Source: Candidatus Thorarchaeota archaeon (GTDB taxonomy: Archaea > Asgardarchaeota > Thorarchaeia > Thorarchaeales > Thorarchaeaceae). Taken from it: a stretch of 64,000 bases of DNA. The translations under genes were made by a program, and so were the position numbers. A model generated the notes under the pieces. It saw nothing but the letters and a program-made list of their open reading frames with translations, was not told the DNA's origin and ran no database searches. How positions within the stretch are numbered: the stretch's first letter is position 1; every line of letters begins with the position of its first letter. Shown here in pieces: positions 34,636-42,094 of the stretch. Where the stretch lies: assembly GCA_004524445.1 (NCBI GenBank), contig SDNP01000014.1:1-64000 (forward strand), in the 5' to 3' direction.

Positions 34636-35628
34636 ATGTTAACCGCCAAAATCGGAATAATTGGGATTGGCAACATGGGCCGGATTCATGCGCGAATACT
34701 GAGTAGTCTTGATTCTCTTGCAGGTGTAACGGATATAGACTTTGAAAATGCAAAGACAGTCGCAGAGAATTACGATGTGATGGCATACGAGGATTATAAT
34801 CACATGCTTGATGAGCTAGCGCTTGACGGGGTGATAGTTTCCACCCCTACTTCAACTCATGCAGACATAGCTACTGAAGTTGTGAACAATCATAACCTGA
34901 AGGGGATAATGATTGAGAAACCCTTGGCTAGTACTCTTATCGAAGGAGAGCAATTAATGAAATCCATCAGGAAGAAGGGGATGGGAGGAGTTGTTTGCCA
35001 TTCTGAAATATACAATCCAGTTGTTGATCGTGCCTTGGCAATGATTGGAGAAGGCGCCATTGGAGAAACCAAAGTGGCAATTCACGATCGTCGAGGATTT
35101 GTGCACCCGTCAAGGATTCCATCGCTAGGCGACGTATTCGAGGACTTGGGAGTACATGATTTCGATATTATGGCAAGGATGAACACGGGTCCTGCAAAAG
35201 TCTATGCACAAGGCAATCTAAGCGAGGGGGTATACAATTCAGGAACGGTCCTAGTGAAATTCAAGGATGGCGTACAGCATTCATTTCATCTCTCTAGAGA
35301 ATACGCGGGCAGAAGCCGATCTATGGATGTTTCTGGAACGAAGGGAGCATTGGTGTTAGATTTATTGGGCCAAATAATCAAGGTGAAGGACTTGGATCAA
35401 GAACCTTCGGCAGGCGATAGAACAATAAGATTGCCAGAGCGCGGTGCCACCATCAAGGTGTATGGAGAGCCAATTCTTGAAGCAATCAAAGATTTCATTC
35501 GTGTCATAAAGACAGGTTCGGAACCGATTGTAGGTTTAGAAGATGGGATTAATGCCCTTAGAGTAGTTGAGGCGGCACGAGAAAGTGCTAAGACTGGCGA
35601 TGTGATTGACCTCAAGATACACGGCTAG
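34636..35628 (+). CDS. Gfo/Idh/MocA-family NAD(P)-dependent oxidoreductase
   Basis: 330 residues. N-terminal Rossmann fold IGIIGIGNMGRIHARIL; MIEKPLAST is the family EKP motif with the catalytic Lys. C-terminal beta-sheet domain holds the DLGVHDFDIMARM His-Asp motif. Enzymes of this family oxidise or reduce sugars, inositols or related compounds; the substrate is not evident. The 3' end overlaps the convergent fusion gene by 17 bases. Confidence 0.92.
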   Translation: MLTAKIGIIGIGNMGRIHARILSSLDSLAGVTDIDFENAKTVAENYDVMAYEDYNHMLDELALDGVIVSTPTSTHADIATEVVNNHNLKGIMIEKPLASTLIEGEQLMKSIRKKGMGGVVCHSEIYNPVVDRALAMIGEGAIGETKVAIHDRRGFVHPSRIPSLGDVFEDLGVHDFDIMARMNTGPAKVYAQGNLSEGVYNSGTVLVKFKDGVQHSFHLSREYAGRSRSMDVSGTKGALVLDLLGQIIKVKDLDQEPSAGDRTIRLPERGATIKVYGEPILEAIKDFIRVIKTGSEPIVGLEDGINALRVVEAARESAKTGDVIDLKIHG

Positions 35629-37201
35629 TCCGCTCGCTCAAGAGATGGGATTTGGTGGCAGAAATAATCCTAACATCTAGCTTTGTGCCAATGGGAATCT
35701 CAGATTTTAGGATGATGGGTTTGTAAGAAAAATTGCGGGCCATCATACCACCTGTAGATCCCTTCTCAGTCACGATTGCCTGTCCTTCCCATCCGACCCA
35801 ATCCTTGTTTATTGATGCTGTCAATCGGTTTACGTATTTTGACAACTTCCTGCTTCTGTTTTTTTTCACTGTTGTGTCTGTTTTCTGGTCAGATTTAGAA
35901 GCCAATGTACCTGGTCGGTCGCCATACTTGGATATATTCACCAGGGTTGGCCGTGTTTCTTTAATCAACTCCATGGTCTTATCAAAGTCTTTGTCTGATT
36001 CTCCCGGAAAGCCAACTATGATATCAGTTGCAATAGTCGCCATGGGAAACCTGTTGCGAATGCTTTCAATCACTTTCACCCAATCTTCAACCACATAGCG
36101 CCTGCGCATAAGCCGTAGAATGTCATTGCTTCCTGATTGAATTGGAATATGGAAGAACTGGAAGAAGTGGCTTGATGTCATTGTATCTAGCAGGTCTGGT
36201 AGATATCCCTTGACCGCATTGGGGTTGAACATGCCCAATCTGAATCGATGTGTCCCTTGTATTTCATCTAGTGCACTAAGAAGCTGGGGAAGCGTTTCAG
36301 AAGTATCAAATCCATAAACACCGGTGTCTTGACCTGTCAATCGAATCTCCTTATAGCCAAGATGAACACATCTCTTTGCAATATCCATTATTTCGGAGAT
36401 TGGATAACTGTTCAACTCCTCGCGGGCAAATTTCACTGCACAATAGGCACACTCACCGATACAACCCTCAGCTATCGGGATTGTACAAATGACTGACTGA
36501 GGTGGGCCCTCAAAGTATTGGAGTTTAGATTCCGAATCCGATGATAGATGTTCTATACCTCTCTCACCCCTCAGGATTCTATTGAGAATTTCAGGTAGAG
36601 TAGTGATACACTGAGGCCCAACAATGGCCCCGAAATTAGGTATTGCACGTCGTACTCTATTCAAGGAGATTTTTGGAAGACATCCCGCTACTACAACAGG
36701 AAGAGAAAGCTCGGCTAATTCACTTAGGCGATAGATGATACGGTCCTCAGTCGGTTCCTTGACTCCGCATGTATTCACAATCATGATATCAGCGAGTTCG
36801 GGGTCCGAGACCCTTTTTGCACCCAATCGATTCAGATGGCCGGCTATTAGGTCGGAGTCAGCAGTATTTAAGGCACAGCCGTAGGTTTCCAAATAATACT
36901 TGATATCCACTGGAATCGCACTCCCCCCCTGGATGTGAGGGAGAATTGTGATGGTGTCCCCCTCATTCACCGGCGTATTCCATCCATCTAGTCGACCAAT
37001 TTCTTTTCTATTCAACAGAATAATGAGATTGCCACTAATGCCGTCTGAATTCATAATTAGACGACGAACTCTCTTACCGTATCGCTTTGCCATGTCATGA
37101 ATAACATAACCAACAGAAGATTCGGGTGGTACATCCACCGCTATGGTCTTCGAACCTATCTCTCGCCTGATAGGACCGAAGAATTTGATATTCACTTTCA
37201 T
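35612..37201 (-). CDS. Fusion: MoaD/ThiS-like ubiquitin fold + archaeal tRNA methylthiotransferase (MiaB/CDKAL1 type)
   Basis: 529 residues as one frame. Residues 1-92 are a beta-grasp domain of MoaD type (VNIKFFGPIRREIGSKTI..., NGSDG-like loop, VNEGDTITILPHIQGG) ending in the Gly-Gly that receives thiocarboxylate in stand-alone proteins. It continues into a methylthiotransferase: YLETYGCALNTADSD, NTCGVKEPTEDR and VAGCLPKI (auxiliary cluster), then the radical SAM CIGECAYCAVKFAR, and a TRAM-like end. The enzyme type adds methylthio to t6A in tRNA. A G7 run (C7 on the plus strand, 36923-36929) and a GTG with GGGGGAG upstream (36910) lie exactly at the junction, so independent translation or frameshifting is possible. 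Confidence 0.88.
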   Translation of the reverse strand: MKVNIKFFGPIRREIGSKTIAVDVPPESSVGYVIHDMAKRYGKRVRRLIMNSDGISGNLIILLNRKEIGRLDGWNTPVNEGDTITILPHIQGGSAIPVDIKYYLETYGCALNTADSDLIAGHLNRLGAKRVSDPELADIMIVNTCGVKEPTEDRIIYRLSELAELSLPVVVAGCLPKISLNRVRRAIPNFGAIVGPQCITTLPEILNRILRGERGIEHLSSDSESKLQYFEGPPQSVICTIPIAEGCIGECAYCAVKFAREELNSYPISEIMDIAKRCVHLGYKEIRLTGQDTGVYGFDTSETLPQLLSALDEIQGTHRFRLGMFNPNAVKGYLPDLLDTMTSSHFFQFFHIPIQSGSNDILRLMRRRYVVEDWVKVIESIRNRFPMATIATDIIVGFPGESDKDFDKTMELIKETRPTLVNISKYGDRPGTLASKSDQKTDTTVKKNRSRKLSKYVNRLTASINKDWVGWEGQAIVTEKGSTGGMMARNFSYKPIILKSEIPIGTKLDVRIISATKSHLLSERTSRVS

Positions 37202-37232
37202 AATGGTACCCGGATGTTATCATGCATTCGTT

Positions 37233-37613
37233 CTATTCGGATTCTTGATACTTCTCGATTAGCTCGTCAACCATTGATTCTACAATGGAAATAATCTTCT
37301 CGATAAGCTCCCAGGAGGCATCTTCTACATGAATACCAACGGCAACGACAACAGTTACTTCAAGTGCTTCGGATAGTTTCTCTGCAGCAGAATTTGCCAG
37401 TACATAGTCTTTGTGACCCGGGGACGTTATGGTATTCACGCTTATTGTGGTAGCGTCTCTATAATGGCTTTTTGTGGGGTAGGCCAGGGCGACACCGCCA
37501 ATATGAGATTCATCGCCGCCATAGATTCGAACAAGTATGTCTTTGCCCACCCTTTCACTCTGGAGTATCATCTCATGCGAGTTGGCATTTCTACGAATCA
37601 CAATTGGATTCAT
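37233..37613 (-). CDS. LpdD/PAC4-like family protein
   Basis: About 126 residues: VRIYGGDESHIGGVALAY, TSPGHKDYVLANSAAEKL and VVVAVGIHVEDASWELIEKI are the conserved blocks of a small archaeal/bacterial family related to the prenylated-flavin chaperone LpdD and to proteasome assembly chaperone 4. The function here is unknown. The gene overlaps the end of gcvPB; ATG 37613 is preferred over 37625 because AGGAGG abuts the first ATG. Likely translated from the gcv transcript. Confidence 0.7.
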   Translation of the reverse strand: MNPIVIRRNANSHEMILQSERVGKDILVRIYGGDESHIGGVALAYPTKSHYRDATTISVNTITSPGHKDYVLANSAAEKLSEALEVTVVVAVGIHVEDASWELIEKIISIVESMVDELIEKYQESE

Positions 37614-37614
37614 A

Positions 37615-39171
37615 TCAGTCTTCATCCTCCTGTTGCTGATGCATACGCCAAGACAGGGTTAAGGTCTTCGGATGAGCTGCCCGATATTCGTCAAGTAATC
37701 CAATGGCTGTGGAATGAGGTGCTACCTTTACCTTTTCGGGTTCATCATATGCCTCATCCGAGATTTTTTGATACACCGCAATCATATCATCGAGACTATC
37801 TTTCGTTTCAACTTCAGTAGGCTCTATCATTAGCGCTTCATCAACAATGAGAGGGAAGTAGACAGTGGGGGCATGTATGCCATAATCCAGCAATCTTTTG
37901 GCGATATGCTTTGCAGTTACCTCAGTTTCATCCTTCATTTCCTCAGCTGAGATTACGCACTCATGCATCCGTGGAGCGTTTTGGGAGTAAGGCAGTGTAA
38001 AACCGCGTATTTTGCTGATATGTCTCGCAACATAATTGGCATTGAGAACAGCTGCCTTAGAGGTTGCAAAAAGGCCATCTTTCCCTAGAGCATAAATGTA
38101 TGAATAAGCCCTGACAAGTACACCGAAGTTTCCGTAGAAGCCGTGTACCTTGCCAATCGAGTTTGGAAGATCGTAATCAAGAGTGAAAATACCATTCTCA
38201 TCTCGCCGTATTCTAGGTACAGGAAGGTATTCTGCAAGTTTTTCTTTGACGCCAACCGGTCCTGCCCCGGGGCCTCCACCACCATGCGGAGTTGAAAAGG
38301 TCTTGTGCAAATTGAGATGTACTACATCAAAGCCCATATCTCCCGGACGTACAACACCCATAATTGCGTTGAAGTTTGCACCATCATAGTAAAGCAAGCC
38401 ACCTGCATCATGAACAATTCCCGCTATTTCAGCGATATCCTTCTCAAAAACACCGATGGTATTGGGATTGGTAAGCATCAAACCAGCAGTCTTTGGGCCA
38501 GCAACCTCCTTCAGGGCTTCAATATCAACTCTTCCTTCATCATTAGATGGAATGACGACAACCTCATAACCAGCCATGGAGGCAGATGCTGGATTAGTTC
38601 CATGCGCAGAATCTGGAATCAGCATCTCATTTCTCTGGTCGCATTCATCGGACACACATTTGTGGTATTCTCGAATTACGAGGACGCCAGTAAGCTCACC
38701 TTGAGCGCCTGCGGGAGGCTGAAGAGTAACTGCATCCATGCCAGTTATTGCACCTAACCATTTCTCGAGTTCCCACATCAGTTCAAGGGCACCCTGTGTT
38801 GTAGATGTGTCCTGATATGGATGTAACCTTGCAAAGCCCGGAAGGGACGCAGCCCAATCATTCTCAGCAGGATTATACTTCATGGTACAGCTTCCCAGAG
38901 GGTAAGTACCTTGACTCACTGAGAAGTTCATCTGGGATAGCCTAGTGAAGTGGCGGACAATGGTGGGTTCAGATACTTCAGGAATGCTCGGAGGGCTTTT
39001 TCGTTTCATCACAGATGGAATCACTGAATCGAGATTGCCGACCACATCTTGAATTGCTGGTGGGATTGCTGGAAATTGATGTCCAATAACTCCTGGACTC
39101 GTCTTCTCAAAGATAATAGGCTCGCTCCATTTGGCTTGCCGATACTTTTCAGAACTCGGTTTGTTTGACAT
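37615..39171 (-). CDS. gcvPB: Glycine dehydrogenase (decarboxylating) subunit 2
   Basis: 518 residues of the PLP-binding half of the two-subunit P-protein of the glycine cleavage system. The PLP lysine lies in HLNLHKTFSTPHGGGGPG; PLGSCTMKYNP, PPAGAQGELTGVL and DSAHGTNPASASMAGY are conserved. With subunit 1 it decarboxylates glycine and passes methylamine to the H-protein lipoyl group. The ATG shares a base with the gcvPA stop (TAATG). H, T and L proteins are not in this window. Confidence 0.97.
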   Translation of the reverse strand: MSNKPSSEKYRQAKWSEPIIFEKTSPGVIGHQFPAIPPAIQDVVGNLDSVIPSVMKRKSPPSIPEVSEPTIVRHFTRLSQMNFSVSQGTYPLGSCTMKYNPAENDWAASLPGFARLHPYQDTSTTQGALELMWELEKWLGAITGMDAVTLQPPAGAQGELTGVLVIREYHKCVSDECDQRNEMLIPDSAHGTNPASASMAGYEVVVIPSNDEGRVDIEALKEVAGPKTAGLMLTNPNTIGVFEKDIAEIAGIVHDAGGLLYYDGANFNAIMGVVRPGDMGFDVVHLNLHKTFSTPHGGGGPGAGPVGVKEKLAEYLPVPRIRRDENGIFTLDYDLPNSIGKVHGFYGNFGVLVRAYSYIYALGKDGLFATSKAAVLNANYVARHISKIRGFTLPYSQNAPRMHECVISAEEMKDETEVTAKHIAKRLLDYGIHAPTVYFPLIVDEALMIEPTEVETKDSLDDMIAVYQKISDEAYDEPEKVKVAPHSTAIGLLDEYRAAHPKTLTLSWRMHQQQEDED

Positions 39172-40568
39172 TAGTCTATACCTCCGGGTTGAAGAATTTC
39201 TTCAATGATTTTCGCTAGTTCATCAATTGTTTCTTTATTATGCATCTCAGTGACACTCAGCAACATTGACTCGCCTAAATGTGGAAAGTCTTCAGACAAT
39301 AAACGCCCACCATGGAATCCCTCAGAGAGGAGCTTCTTGTGAACTTCTGTCGCCTGAGCATTTTCAAATCGAATAACGAAATCCTGCCAGATGCTACTGC
39401 CAATAGCCGGAGCCGTCACACCTGAGATATCATTCAGTATCTTTGCGGCGTAATGAGATTGGTAGGCAATGTTTTTACTTAATTCCTGAATCCCATTTCG
39501 GCCAAGTAACGATGTGTATATCGCCGCTGTGACAGCCATGAGAGCTTGATTGGTGCAAATATTGCTGGTCGCCTTTTCGCGCCGAATATGTTGCTCTCGA
39601 GCACTCAAGGTGAGAGTATAACCCTGTTCATAAGGCTCTTCTTCTGTTCTTGTAAGGCCTACAAGGCGGCCAGGCATTTGGTAGACCAGTTTTCTCTCCA
39701 TTTTACATCCAAAGACGCCCAATAGAGGACCTCCATAACTCATGTCGATCCCAAGAGGCTGTCCCTCCGCAATCACAATATCAGCATCGTAATCCCCTGG
39801 CGGACGAAGCAGACCCAGTGATAGAACGTTAACACCAACCACCAAGAGGGCACCCGCTTCATGTACTAGTTTGGATATGTCATCCACTTGTGTTTCTATG
39901 AATCCAAGGTATGACGGATTTTCAAGATACACTCCTGCAACATCTTCATCCAATTTGGCATCCAAATCAGATAGTGACAGTAGGCCCGTGCCTTTGTCAT
40001 AATCAATTTTCTCAAGAGTGATATCTGCAGGTTCCGCGTATGTCTTGGCGACTTGGTAGTGCTCCGGTTTTATTGTTCCGGGAACCAAGAATTTTGATGA
40101 CCTCTTGACTCGCGATGCCATCCTTAATGCTTCACCTAGACTCGTAGCCATGTCATACATGCTACTATTTACAACATCCAAATCCAGAATTTCTGCCAAC
40201 AGACTCTGATACTCAAAAAGAGTCTGGAGCATGCCCTGACTTATTTCGGCTTGATATGAGGTATAGGATGTAACAAACTCTGATCGAGATGCTAGAGACT
40301 TCACTACTGCCGGGACATAGTGTATTCCGGCACCGGCGCCGAGGAATGATCTCCCATCCTCCGTTAGTGCATTCTTTGAGGCTAGTTCTTTGAGCCGCTT
40401 TGTAACCTCCATCTCTGAATGGGGGCGTGGAAGGTCTACCTCCTTGTGCAGCCTAAGTTTCTCAGGTACATCTCTGAATAGCTCGTCGATATCGTCCAAT
40501 CCAATCGAGTTCAAAATATCTTCTTGGGAGTCATCTGTCATTGGAATCCAGGGGTGTTTATAGCTCAT
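39171..40568 (-). CDS. gcvPA: Glycine dehydrogenase (decarboxylating) subunit 1
   Basis: About 465 residues of the other half of the P-protein. FLGAGAGIHYVPAVVKSLASRSEFVTSYTSYQAEISQG and LAEILDLDVVNSSMYDMATSLGEA are characteristic; the PLP lysine is absent, as expected for this subunit. The ATG at 40568 follows GGTGAT by 7 bases; the track start is a GTG inside that site. First gene of the gcvPA-gcvPB-LpdD-like run. Confidence 0.97.
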   Translation of the reverse strand: MSYKHPWIPMTDDSQEDILNSIGLDDIDELFRDVPEKLRLHKEVDLPRPHSEMEVTKRLKELASKNALTEDGRSFLGAGAGIHYVPAVVKSLASRSEFVTSYTSYQAEISQGMLQTLFEYQSLLAEILDLDVVNSSMYDMATSLGEALRMASRVKRSSKFLVPGTIKPEHYQVAKTYAEPADITLEKIDYDKGTGLLSLSDLDAKLDEDVAGVYLENPSYLGFIETQVDDISKLVHEAGALLVVGVNVLSLGLLRPPGDYDADIVIAEGQPLGIDMSYGGPLLGVFGCKMERKLVYQMPGRLVGLTRTEEEPYEQGYTLTLSAREQHIRREKATSNICTNQALMAVTAAIYTSLLGRNGIQELSKNIAYQSHYAAKILNDISGVTAPAIGSSIWQDFVIRFENAQATEVHKKLLSEGFHGGRLLSEDFPHLGESMLLSVTEMHNKETIDELAKIIEEILQPGGID

Positions 40569-40717
40569 GTTGGGTATCACCAGGTTGATTAGCTACTTGT
40601 GGATGCGAGAGGCCATCCCAATAGGCTTTTTGATTTGTAGCTTCATTGAACAGTCGGGCTTGGAATTGTTTTTAAGTGCTAAGAAGATGACCCGAACGAC
40701 TGGAGGTTGCGTACAAG

Positions 40718-41038
40718 ATGAAACGCTGGTTGATGGATATTCTTGCTTGCCCCGCAAAAGATTGTAGAAGTGAGCTGGGCTTGGAGGTGTTCGAGTCTCA
40801 TGACATCGAAACAGGAGACGGAACTGTTGAAGAAATCGATGCGGCACTGATAACTTGCCCAAAATGCGGAAGATGGTATCCAGTCATTGATGGCATAGCA
40901 TGTATGCTACCGGATGACCTCCGAATGGAAGGAAAACAACGCAGAGAAGAAACTGCCTTTCTTGAGAATTGGAAAGGAAAGATAGACGACGATATCCTTG
41001 AAAATGGCATGCCTTTTGGTCTGCAACCTGAAAGCTAA
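40718..41038 (+). CDS. Trm112-like zinc-binding methyltransferase activator
   Basis: 106 residues: LMDILACPAKDCRSELGLEVF at the start and ALITCPKCGRWYPVIDGIACMLP in the second half, the Trm112 pattern. Trm112 proteins stabilise and activate several tRNA, rRNA and release-factor methyltransferases in archaea and eukaryotes. A C-terminal extension of about 25 residues follows. It lies just upstream of tRNA-Gln. GGAGG is 11 bases before the ATG. Confidence 0.82.
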   Translation: MKRWLMDILACPAKDCRSELGLEVFESHDIETGDGTVEEIDAALITCPKCGRWYPVIDGIACMLPDDLRMEGKQRREETAFLENWKGKIDDDILENGMPFGLQPES

Positions 41039-41069
41039 AATGTAATTCTCCTTTCGCATGTAGTAACTT

Positions 41070-41145
41070 AGCCCCGTAGTGTAGTGGTCCAGCATAAGGG
41101 GTTTTGGTCCCCTCGACCCAGGTTCAAATCCTGGCGGGGCTACCA
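41070..41145 (+). tRNA. tRNA-Gln(TTG)
   Basis: Uninterrupted 76-base gene. Acceptor AGCCCCG/CGGGGCT, A73 and CCA; anticodon arm AGGGG-TTTTGGT-CCCCT with anticodon TTG at 41104-41106; T arm CCAGG-TTCAAAT-CCTGG. It is the only tRNA gene in the window without an apparent intron. Confidence 0.96.
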
Positions 41146-41155
41146 CTTTCTTCTG

Positions 41156-42019
41156 TCATTCACCGTCTGACCGACTCACAGGCGGCTCGGGCATATCACC
41201 ATGATGATCCACATGAAGCCGCGTGATTTGGGATAGCACCAACCGATCCCCATTGACAAGAACTTCAATATTGATGTGGTCATCAAGGCCACTAGTGGAT
41301 AGCTTCTTGACAAGGACAGCTTCAACTTGGAAGACGCCCGCTGGATTATCCATTGCAACTGTTATTCGCAAAGGCTTGTCGTCACCCTTCTCAAGGATTA
41401 CATTATTGATAGCCATTGCGCTGACACTATGTATGTCAACCTTCCCTTGGTGGAAGGGGACCATCGTTCTGCCCTTGGTCATGTCACATCCATCACCGAT
41501 TTTCGTTATTCCTGCTTCAAAGGTAAGACAGGGAGTGTCATCATCGTGGGCATAGATTCCGTGAAGAATTGCAGACAGGATGTCCGTCGCTTTTGCAGAG
41601 TCATCATAGATTTGCTCCAATTTCGGTTCTAGAATAGGAGCAGAGAGCTGAATGGCTGCTTGGTAATGTTCCTTTCGATGAATAACCATTCCTAGATCAT
41701 GTAGGTATGTAGATGCCAATACAACAAGGCGAGCATCATCTGTATCGCCAATACCTTCAGCAACAACATTGGGCATGAAGGCTTCGTCCAAAATCGTGAA
41801 GGCTTGAAGTGCATTCCAAGTAGCAACTTCTGCATGAATGGGTCCGTGGTCAGTATACCCTAGTCTTGAAACGGCCATTCTATTAGCAGTTCGTAGATAG
41901 GACTGAACTTTGGGTGAACCCGTTAGATATTGATACATCTCCAGTGCTTTCGTTCCGGTTTCGAGCAAGTCTCTTGCCTTTACCTTATCTCTATCCAAAA
42001 CAGATTGAGTTTCAGTCAT
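41156..42019 (-). CDS. HD-domain phosphohydrolase
   Basis: 287 residues. HD ligands are visible: His in DHGPIHAEVATWN, His-Asp in STYLHDLGMVIHRKEHY, further His in ILHGIYAHDDD, and Asp in ITKIGDGCDMTKGRT. HD proteins hydrolyse nucleotides or other phosphoesters; the substrate is not evident. A C-terminal domain of about 90 residues (VEAVLVKKLSTSGLDDHINIEVL) may be regulatory. Confidence 0.83.
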   Translation of the reverse strand: MTETQSVLDRDKVKARDLLETGTKALEMYQYLTGSPKVQSYLRTANRMAVSRLGYTDHGPIHAEVATWNALQAFTILDEAFMPNVVAEGIGDTDDARLVVLASTYLHDLGMVIHRKEHYQAAIQLSAPILEPKLEQIYDDSAKATDILSAILHGIYAHDDDTPCLTFEAGITKIGDGCDMTKGRTMVPFHQGKVDIHSVSAMAINNVILEKGDDKPLRITVAMDNPAGVFQVEAVLVKKLSTSGLDDHINIEVLVNGDRLVLSQITRLHVDHHGDMPEPPVSRSDGE

Positions 42020-42094
42020 GTAATCAGTCCCCGAAGGGACAATTAGGTGTTACAGTGACTGTGATAAGGATTGCGAAGGAGGAAGGGAGGCTAG

